DNA of 16,511 nt from UBA1227 sp964539045. Its GTDB lineage: Bacteria; Bacillota; Clostridia; Oscillospirales; Acutalibacteraceae. Position 1 is the stretch's first letter, and the number at the start of each line of letters is the position of its first letter. Shown piece by piece: positions 12,139 to 16,511 of this stretch. Under the pieces are notes generated by a model. That model had not been told where the DNA came from and ran no database searches. It saw nothing but the letters and a program-made list of their open reading frames with translations. The stretch is taken from assembly GCA_964539045.1 (NCBI GenBank), contig CAZIHW010000060.1:1-16511 (forward strand), read 5' to 3'. The translations under genes and the position numbers were made by a program.

Positions 12139-12717
12139 TTATATTTTGTCCGGGTTGTCGTGTTTTATTCTTATCGCCGGGCGTACTCCGTTACATGCAA
12201 AATTCATGGAATGTCCGAGATAATCAATATATCCGTCGTAATATACTTCGCATGCTATATTTGCATGATTCCCCGTTGTTCTGAGCCACCACCAAGGATG
12301 ATTCCAACTCATATAAATGCCGTTTTTCTTTGCAAAATCAGTCGGCAATGCCATTCTGGAGCTGTTGTCCGGAAAATATTTTTCAGCCTCAAAAACACTC
12401 AGCAAAAAAACCTTATCCGTCGTATCATCAAAGTCTTCAGTACCGAAACGGGGATTAGCTTTGTTGGAATTAAGTACATTGCATATTCTTTCCTTTTCCA
12501 TGTCGGAAAATGCGCTTTGATAGAACTCGTTGTTGAGCCATTTTCGCAAAGAGCAATTTTCCCAGCTTGACGGGTTCGGATTTTCATCGAAAGCTTTGGT
12601 ATCTATACAATATTTTGTCAATAGCAATAGGCCTTCTTCACTGTTATCGAGTACCAGCCAATCTATGTCTTCACCCGCATATGTTCCGAATTTCAACTCT
12701 TCCATACTAAACCTCAT
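12139..12717 (-). CDS. DUF6273 domain protein
   Basis: About 192 residues. The pattern KFGTYAGEDIDWLVLDNSEEGLLLLTKY at the N-terminus, WENCSLRKWLNNEFYQSAFS (about 53-72), DKVFLLSVFEAEKYF (about 101-115), PWWWLRTTG (about 141-149) and a closing NGVRPAIRI is the DUF6273 (formylglycine-enzyme-like/FGE-fold-like) module common in Clostridia, often on larger surface or toxin-related proteins. Here it stands alone, without signal peptide or membrane segment. The start is uncertain: ATG at 12717 has a weak AGG, while ATG at 12702 has GAGG at better spacing. It begins 4 bases after the azlD stop, so it is translationally linked to the azl genes. Its function is unknown. Confidence 0.85.
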   Translation of the reverse strand: MRFSMEELKFGTYAGEDIDWLVLDNSEEGLLLLTKYCIDTKAFDENPNPSSWENCSLRKWLNNEFYQSAFSDMEKERICNVLNSNKANPRFGTEDFDDTTDKVFLLSVFEAEKYFPDNSSRMALPTDFAKKNGIYMSWNHPWWWLRTTGNHANIACEVYYDGYIDYLGHSMNFACNGVRPAIRIKHDNPDKI

Positions 12718-12721
12718 CAAA

Positions 12722-13045
12722 TCAACCTATTAATCTTATCAAAATCATATAACACGCGGTTCCGCTTACTATACTGAGCAATGTATTTCGCTTCCATATG
12801 TGTAACAAGGCGACAACCGCCACTGCGACAGCCTCCGGAATACCAAATGGATATTCGATAAATGAAACACCTTTAAGGCAATATACCACCAGCATACCCA
12901 TAATTGCAAAAGGCAGATACTTTCCGAGAAATTCTATATACTCGGGAGTTTTTCGTTCCCCGAAAATTAAAAAGGGTAAAACCCTGAGCAAAAATGTAAC
13001 AGCGGCAATAACAGCAATTGCTGTTATGACATATGTATTATCCAT
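12722..13045 (-). CDS. azlD: AzlD-type branched-chain amino acid transport subunit
   Basis: 107 residues with four hydrophobic segments. Typical AzlD stretches are TFLLRVLPFLIFGERKTPEY near the N-terminus and KYLPFAIMGMLVVYCLKG in the middle. The start at 13045 has AGAGGAG about 11 bases upstream, inside azlC, and the two frames overlap by 8 bases (ATGGATAA), a standard sign of coupled translation. AzlC and AzlD together form an exporter of branched-chain amino acids and their analogues such as azaleucine, in the cytoplasmic membrane. Confidence 0.92.
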   Translation of the reverse strand: MDNTYVITAIAVIAAVTFLLRVLPFLIFGERKTPEYIEFLGKYLPFAIMGMLVVYCLKGVSFIEYPFGIPEAVAVAVVALLHIWKRNTLLSIVSGTACYMILIRLIG

Positions 13046-13736
13046 TATCTTCAGCGCTCCTCTCAAGTGGCTTTCTGATAGCCGTGAGAACCACTGTTAT
13101 GAGAATCATGGCCGGGATCAAAAAGTTTTGGCTGCCGAAAATCACGATGCACAGGATTGATGTTCCGACACCTATCAGGGCCGGTCTGTGCTCTTTTGAA
13201 GTAAGCCACTGCTCAACGAAAACCGTCACGAACAATGCAGTCATCGCAAAATCTATCCCCGTCGTATCAAAGGTTATAACGGAACCAAGCAACGAACCTA
13301 TTACGCTTCCCGCAACCCAATAAATTTGATCAAACAGCGACACCAAAAAATAATAATTGTGTGCCTCTGTCTTGTCACTGTGATCGTCCGTGCATACAAG
13401 GGAGTATGTTTCATCGGTAAGCGTGTGCATCAGATAAGGCTTTTTAATACCTGAACCTTTATACCGGTCTATCATGGAAATACCATAGAATAAGTGTCTT
13501 GCATTAACCATCAAAGTTGTCAAAGCTATGGAGATGAGCGATGCTCCCGATGTTATAAGAGGTATAGCAACAAATTGCATCGAACCTGCATATATGAACA
13601 AACTCATTGCCAGCGCCCATACAACTCCATATCCATTCACTTTGAGTAAGATTCCGAAGCCCATGCCCAAAACCAAGTATCCCGCCATAACCGGCAAGGT
13701 TTTAATAAAAGCATTTTTTATCAATTTAGAATTCAT
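13038..13736 (-). CDS. azlC: AzlC-type branched-chain amino acid exporter, large subunit
   Basis: 232 residues, full AzlC length. It has about seven hydrophobic helices, with the family stretches LPVMAGYLVLGMGFGILL (about 14-31), SLFIYAGSMQFVAIPLI (about 45-61), TTLMVNARHLFYG (about 73-85) and TDETYSL after that. It works with AzlD to export branched-chain amino acids. It starts 3 bases after the stop of the GyrI-like gene, so the minus-strand run GyrI-like, azlC, azlD, DUF6273, DUF1540 looks like one operon. Confidence 0.93.
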   Translation of the reverse strand: MNSKLIKNAFIKTLPVMAGYLVLGMGFGILLKVNGYGVVWALAMSLFIYAGSMQFVAIPLITSGASLISIALTTLMVNARHLFYGISMIDRYKGSGIKKPYLMHTLTDETYSLVCTDDHSDKTEAHNYYFLVSLFDQIYWVAGSVIGSLLGSVITFDTTGIDFAMTALFVTVFVEQWLTSKEHRPALIGVGTSILCIVIFGSQNFLIPAMILITVVLTAIRKPLERSAEDNG

Positions 13737-13739
13737 TGT

Positions 13740-14390
13740 TTAATCTCTACCTACATAATAAATTTTCTTTATAGGATGTCTTACAACTGTCTTCAATTTA
13801 TTTACATCACATTTTCTCGGATCACTTAAATATATCTCGTGATGATATCTGGTATCTGTTATATCTAATTCATATCCGTTTTCTTTCATATATTTGTGCA
13901 TTGCATCTATCGTCGCAGGTTCATCATCATAAGAACCCAAGTGCATACATTGAACGCAAAGACCTTCATCGTAAGTTAAAAATTCGACCTTCGAAAAATC
14001 AGTTTTTTTCTTTTCGGTTGCTTCCTCAACAGCCCAGTCAAAATCACTCTTCGTTACAAAGTCCGGTAGCCTTATAATTGATATAAATTGCATGTCTTCT
14101 TTTCTGTTGTAATCAATTCCTTCTGTATTTTCTTGCCACCAAAATCCCTCTAACGGTGGTACAACATATTCAAAGAAGCCATCAATTTTATGTGTTCCTT
14201 TATAGCTCATCTTAATTGTATATGCAATACCATATAGTAAACCTATTGAGTTTTTATATTCCCCGTCTTCATCATTTGGGTTTCCCTTGCCCCTTACTGC
14301 AATGTAATTCATTTTGGGAACTTCAACTATGCCGGGTCTGTTTTTCGGCATATAAAATTCCTTATATTCTTTCTTATAATCAAAAGCCAT
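13740..14390 (-). CDS. GyrI-like small-molecule binding domain protein
   Basis: 216 residues. MAFDYKKEYKEFYMPKNRPG followed by VEVPKMNYIAVRGKGNPND (about 22-40) is the start typical of stand-alone GyrI-like (SOUL/BmrR-C-like) proteins of Clostridia and Bacilli. Conserved aromatic and acidic positions follow: PPLEGFWWQ (about 78-86), DFDWAVEEATEKKK, VQCMHLGSYDDEPAT (about 146-160) and RYHHEIYLSDPRK near the end. This fold binds hydrophobic or cationic drugs in BmrR-type regulators; stand-alone forms may bind or hydrolyse toxic electrophiles. There is no DNA-binding domain. It is first in the operon with azlCD, suggesting a link between ligand sensing or detoxification and export, which is inference. 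No strong ribosome binding site is visible (GGGATG before ATG). Confidence 0.88.
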   Translation of the reverse strand: MAFDYKKEYKEFYMPKNRPGIVEVPKMNYIAVRGKGNPNDEDGEYKNSIGLLYGIAYTIKMSYKGTHKIDGFFEYVVPPLEGFWWQENTEGIDYNRKEDMQFISIIRLPDFVTKSDFDWAVEEATEKKKTDFSKVEFLTYDEGLCVQCMHLGSYDDEPATIDAMHKYMKENGYELDITDTRYHHEIYLSDPRKCDVNKLKTVVRHPIKKIYYVGRD

Positions 14391-14433
14391 AATTCACATC
14401 CCAATCATTTTTGCAAAGTGGCACACATTAGAC

Positions 14434-14462
14434 ATTATATATCTTATTGCAATTATCGTCTA
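14434..14462 (-). promoter_or_regulatory. Promoter of the GyrI-like/azlCD operon
   Basis: On the minus strand TAGACG (14457-14462) and a perfect TATAAT (14434-14439) are 17 bases apart, about 45 bases before the start codon. Confidence 0.6.
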
Positions 14463-14538
14463 TATTGGATATTTTCATTTTGCTCATAAAATCTTAATAA
14501 AAATTGTAATTTGAATAAATGTTAAAAAGCTTTGACAA

Positions 14539-14563
14539 GTTTCTAAATAGATTTGGTAGAAAC
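14539..14563. promoter_or_regulatory. Inverted-repeat operator candidate upstream of the XRE gene
   Basis: GTTTCTA (14539-14545), 11 bases, TAGAAAC (14557-14563): a perfect 7-bp inverted repeat that covers the -35 region of the XRE gene promoter. An autoregulatory site for the encoded XRE protein is the simplest reading. Confidence 0.55.
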
Positions 14564-14583
14564 AATTTGGATAATGTTATAAT
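14553..14583 (+). promoter_or_regulatory. Putative promoter of the XRE gene
   Basis: TATAAT at 14578-14583 is perfect. The best -35 match, TTGGTA (14553-14558), is 19 bases away and overlaps the right half of the inverted repeat. Transcription should begin near 14590. Confidence 0.55.
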
Positions 14584-14616
14584 ATTAGTATGACGGCACA
14601 AAAAAGGGAGGTAATT

Positions 14617-14946
14617 ATGGATTTAGGCTCTAAGATTTACGAACTGAGAAAAAAACAACAACTTTCTCAAGAAAAGTTGGGAGAGAAAGTCGGAGTAACA
14701 AGGCAAACAATTTCCAATTGGGAATTAAACGAAACCTTGCCGGATACAAAGCAGTTAATTGCACTGTCAAGAGTATTCCTTATTAGTATTGATGAGTTAG
14801 TCGGTAACGATACGGAAAACTTGTTGGAACAAAAAGTAGATAAAGTGGAAGAGAGAATTACTCAAAATGATCGTTTAACAAAACTGGTTACTTTATTGAT
14901 AGTTTTGGTTATAGTATTACTTGTTATTTTTATTTCAGCTGCTTAG
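14617..14946 (+). CDS. XRE-family HTH regulator with C-terminal membrane helix
   Basis: 109 residues from the ATG at 14617, which has GGGAGG 5 bases upstream; an ATG at 14590 lacks a site. Residues 1-62 are a HTH_3 domain (YELRKKQQLSQEKLGEKVGV, then TRQTISNWELNETLPDTKQL) ending in DELVG. Residues about 70-87 are a charged, probably coiled-coil linker, and 88-108 one strongly hydrophobic helix (TLLIVLVIVLLVIFIS). It should be a DNA-binding protein tethered to the membrane. Its TAG stop lies at 14944-14946, so two of its three bases belong to the terminal inverted repeat of the adjacent element; the original protein may have been longer. It is divergent from the GyrI-like/azlCD operon and could control it. 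Confidence 0.9.
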   Translation: MDLGSKIYELRKKQQLSQEKLGEKVGVTRQTISNWELNETLPDTKQLIALSRVFLISIDELVGNDTENLLEQKVDKVEERITQNDRLTKLVTLLIVLVIVLLVIFISAA

Positions 14947-15216
14947 CCTGATGGCGCGAATTTGAACTCGGTTTTGCCGGGAGGATTTCCCCCTGCACGG
15001 CGTCAAAAATACGCGCAATCCGTCAGGATTGCTTTGCTTTTTTCCTTGTTCAGAAAAAAATCATCCTCTGCAAAACTCTGCGACCCAAAACAGATGGGAT
15101 TTTCGACGATTTTCGGTGCAGAGGATGCCGGCTGGCTTTCGCCAGCCAAGGACGATAAGCTGAAAAGCGGCAAAAGCCCGCTGTTTTAGGCGAGTTCAAA
15201 TCCGCGCCGTCAGGCT
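14945..15216. mobile_element. MITE-like element, 272 bp with 26-bp terminal inverted repeats
   Basis: The left end (14945-14970, starting AGCCTGATGGCGC) and the inverted right end (15191-15216, ending GCGCCGTCAGGCT) match at 24 of 26 positions. Inside there are nested palindromes: GCAATCC/GGATTGC (15015-15032), an 11-bp pair CATCCTCTGCA (15062-15072) with 15117-15127, and GGCTGGC/GCCAGCC (15130-15147). GC content is clearly above the flanks and no transposase fits inside. An open frame (14962-15189) is rich in Ser, Lys and Arg and looks incidental. No clear target-site duplication is seen. It lies between the XRE gene and the next small membrane gene. Confidence 0.8.
15015..15045 (+). terminator. 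Terminator-like hairpin inside the MITE
   Basis: GCAATCC-GTCA-GGATTGC (15015-15032) is followed by TTTGCTTTTTTCC. It would end the XRE transcript inside the element and separate it from the downstream genes. Confidence 0.6.
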
Positions 15217-15232
15217 GCCTGACGGCGCTAAT
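15217..15232. repeat. Second solo MITE-end sequence abutting the element
   Basis: GCCTGACGGCGCTAAT follows the right end directly and makes with it a 12-bp palindrome, GCGCCGTCAGGC-T-GCCTGACGGCGC (15204-15228). It equals the solo copy at 11112-11127 over 16 bases. Confidence 0.7.
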
Positions 15233-15251
15233 GAAAGGAGAAAAAGATGAT

Positions 15252-15440
15252 ATGAAGAAAGAAAATTATGCATTTTGGATTGTTTCTATCATAGTAGCTG
15301 TTGGTATTGGTACCTTTGTGTTGAATGTGTTAGAAACTACAATGTTAAATATTTGGTTATCCAGAATAATCGGATGTGTCGTTGCTGTAATTACAGAATT
15401 AGTATTGCATTATTTTTTTATAACCAAAAAGAAAAAATAA
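15252..15440 (+). CDS. Two-helix membrane micro-protein
   Basis: 62 residues from the ATG at 15252. AAAGGAG lies 11 bases upstream; an in-frame ATG at 15231 would overlap that site and has none of its own. A short charged N-terminus (MKKENYA) is followed by two hydrophobic helices (about 8-27 and 37-57) and a basic KKKK tail, consistent with both ends in the cytoplasm. No family is recognised. Removing exactly the 272-bp element upstream would place this frame in phase with the XRE gene, so it may be the detached C-terminal membrane part of that regulator, or an independent partner. The next thing on the strand is a TetR remnant in a different frame. Confidence 0.7.
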   Translation: MKKENYAFWIVSIIVAVGIGTFVLNVLETTMLNIWLSRIIGCVVAVITELVLHYFFITKKKK

Positions 15441-15441
15441 T

Positions 15442-15615
15442 ATCAGTGATGATAACATAAATCATACTATAAGAACATTAAGAAGTTTTTTGGAAGGATT
15501 TTCATTGCTTGTAAATAATAATGCTTTCGGCAATCCAATATCAATTAAAGAAAGTTTTGACTTATCTCTCGAGATCATCATGAATGGAATAAAATCTTTG
15601 GAAGGAGCAGAATAG
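15442..15615 (+). pseudogene. C-terminal remnant of a TetR-family regulator
   Basis: The frame ending in TAG at 15613-15615 has no good start and opens at the end of the preceding gene. From about 15463 it reads HTIRTLRSFLEGFSLLVNNN, then AFGNPISIKESFDLSLEIIM and NGIKSLEGAE. The patterns H-x-I-R-x-L-R-S-F-x-x-G-F, F-G-x-P and E-S-F-x-x-x-L-x-x-x-x-x-G are those of the C-terminal ligand-binding/dimer domain of TetR regulators (TetR_C/WHG type). About 58 residues remain of the usual 180-200; the helix-turn-helix domain is missing. A deletion that joined this tail to the upstream small membrane gene is the likely history. The tail overlaps the ribosome binding site of the GNAT gene, so that gene was probably once the TetR regulator's partner. 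Confidence 0.75.
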
Positions 15616-15616
15616 A

Positions 15617-16363
15617 ATGAATGAGTATATCAATTTAAGCTTAGAAAATATAGATAAAGAGCATTTATGTTGTGCCATAGGAGATAAAAAACATCAAGCA
15701 GGTGTTGATAGTAAAAAGGAATGGATTAAAGGCAAGTTAGAAGAAGGGCACGTTTTCAGAAAACTAGATGCCAGAGGAAAAGTATTTATTGAATATGAGC
15801 CGATAGAAACTGCCTGGGTGCCGATAAGCGGGAAGAATTATGAATATATTTATTGCTTATGGGTAGCGGGAAGTTTTAAAGGAAACGGCATCGCCAAAGA
15901 GCTACTCGAATATGCAATTGAAGATTCTAAAGAAAAAGGCATGAGTGGTATATGTACTTTGACTTCTAAAAAGAAAAAGCCTTTTGTCGGAGAAAAACAG
16001 TTTTTCCTTCATTATGGCTTTAAAGTAGTTGATGAAATAGGTGATTATGAATTATTAGCACTTCAATTTGATGATAGCAAAACACCGATGTTTAATGATA
16101 ATGCACGAGATATGAAGATAGATAGCGAAGATTTTACGATATACTATAGTAACGAATGTCCTTATGTAGAGTATGAGGTAAAAGAGTTATCAGAATATGC
16201 AAAGGAGAATAGTATTAAGATCAACTTCATCAAAATTGATTCTTTGGAAAAAGCAAAAAATGCCCCTTGCATATTTAATAACTGGGCTAATTTTTATAAA
16301 GGTAAGTTTATATCAAATACTATATTGAATGCTAATTCATTTAAAAAGCTTATTAGTAAGTAA
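15617..16363 (+). CDS. GNAT N-acetyltransferase with YoaP-type C-terminal domain
   Basis: 248 residues, close to Bacillus YoaP in length and plan as I remember it. Residues about 1-150 form a GNAT domain; WVAGSFKGNGIAKELLEYA (82-100) is the acetyl-CoA pyrophosphate motif (R/Q-x-x-G-x-G/A type, here K-G-N-G-I-A) and HYGFKVVDE (132-140) the usual end of the fold. Residues about 172-245 (FTIYYSNECPYVEYEVKELS, later APCIFNNWANFYKGKFIS) match the YoaP domain, a thioredoxin-like fold with a single Cys-Pro (Cys181). The acceptor substrate is unknown. GGAAGGAG lies 9 bases before the start, inside the TetR remnant. Base composition is AT-rich compared with the housekeeping genes, in keeping with an accessory region. 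Confidence 0.92.
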   Translation: MNEYINLSLENIDKEHLCCAIGDKKHQAGVDSKKEWIKGKLEEGHVFRKLDARGKVFIEYEPIETAWVPISGKNYEYIYCLWVAGSFKGNGIAKELLEYAIEDSKEKGMSGICTLTSKKKKPFVGEKQFFLHYGFKVVDEIGDYELLALQFDDSKTPMFNDNARDMKIDSEDFTIYYSNECPYVEYEVKELSEYAKENSIKINFIKIDSLEKAKNAPCIFNNWANFYKGKFISNTILNANSFKKLISK

Positions 16364-16370
16364 ACAAAAA

Positions 16371-16398
16371 AAGCAAGCCTATTGGCTTGCTTCTTTTT
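16371..16398 (+). terminator. Intrinsic terminator of the GNAT-YoaP gene
   Basis: AAGCAAGCC (16371-16379) pairs perfectly with GGCTTGCTT (16384-16392) around TATT, followed by CTTTTT. An A run precedes it, so it may work in both directions. Confidence 0.92.
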
Positions 16399-16511
16399 GG
16401 CGCCTCAAACAGGACTCGACCGTCTGTTGCACGGCTTCGCCGTTTACATACTGCTTCGCTCGGCGACTATGGCTTTGCCACAGTAACCGCCTTCGCGCTT
16501 TTGCTGTAAAA
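16399..16511. repeat. GC-rich interspersed repeat, cut by the window end
   Basis: Composition changes abruptly after the terminator: GGCGCCTCAAACAGGACTCG begins a GC-rich stretch with ACGGC-TTC-GCCGT (16431-16443) and several CTTCGC/CTTTGCC words. No gene start or ribosome binding site is seen. The GGCGC...ACTCG start loosely recalls the end of the MITE at 14945. It looks like a second non-coding repeat family, but only 113 bases are visible. Confidence 0.45.

Noticed and set aside
14962..15189. 75-codon frame inside the MITE-like element
   Set aside because: No ribosome binding site, low-complexity basic/Ser-rich translation, and the frame runs through the palindromes; it probably reflects repeat composition.
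16396..16430. Minus-strand tRNA 3' end suggested by CAGGACTCGACC and GGCGCC
   Set aside because: The GGTTCGA T-loop form is not intact and the adjacent sequence has no anticodon or D-arm; it is repeat-like.

Overview
The window looks like a chromosomal segment of a low-to-moderate GC Gram-positive anaerobe of class Clostridia. A gut Oscillospiraceae/Ruminococcaceae-type lineage is my inference. Reasons: strong AGGAGG-type ribosome binding sites, sigma-A-like promoters, a perfect CIRCE operator, short stem plus T-run terminators, Cys-rich DUF1540 and DUF1653 proteins, and the style of rplM-rpsI, trpS, class II fba and mgtE. No tRNA, rRNA, CRISPR array or phage gene is visible.

Layout. 1-1050: the 3' end of an ArsB/NhaD-type ion permease, then a 23-codon hydrophobic micro-ORF with an excellent ribosome binding site, then two convergent terminators. 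1051-1982 (minus): rpsI and rplM with a promoter and a short hairpin leader. 2075-3813 (minus): mgtE (Mg2+ channel/transporter) behind a long, highly structured leader whose last hairpin hides the mgtE Shine-Dalgarno. 3810-6048 (minus): trpS and a class I/II PLP aminotransferase. 6107-7247 (plus): fba with a perfect consensus promoter next to an inverted-repeat operator candidate. 7296-9351 (minus): two paralogous alpha/beta hydrolases, the upstream one membrane-anchored. 9457-9978 (minus): a 173-residue protein that reads like a shrunken Mur ligase whose ATP loop is lost. It is divergent from hsp20 (10243-10680), with a CIRCE element between them. 10780-11752 (minus): DUF1653 and an Isf-like iron-sulfur flavoprotein.

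11889-16511 is more accessory in character. A minus-strand run holds a GyrI-like ligand-binding protein, azlC and azlD (branched-chain amino acid export), a DUF6273 protein and a DUF1540 protein. Divergent from it is a membrane-tethered XRE regulator whose stop codon lies on the edge of a 272-bp MITE-like element with 26-bp terminal inverted repeats. Beyond the element come a two-helix membrane micro-protein, a C-terminal remnant of a TetR regulator, and a GNAT-YoaP acetyltransferase. The window ends inside a second GC-rich repeat.

How it works together: most genes are housekeeping (translation, Mg2+ uptake, glycolysis, heat shock). The most interesting signals are regulatory or decayed: the mgtE leader, the Mur-like pseudo-enzyme beside CIRCE, and the MITE that may have split one membrane regulator into two genes. 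All family names come from reading the translations by eye; no database search was run.
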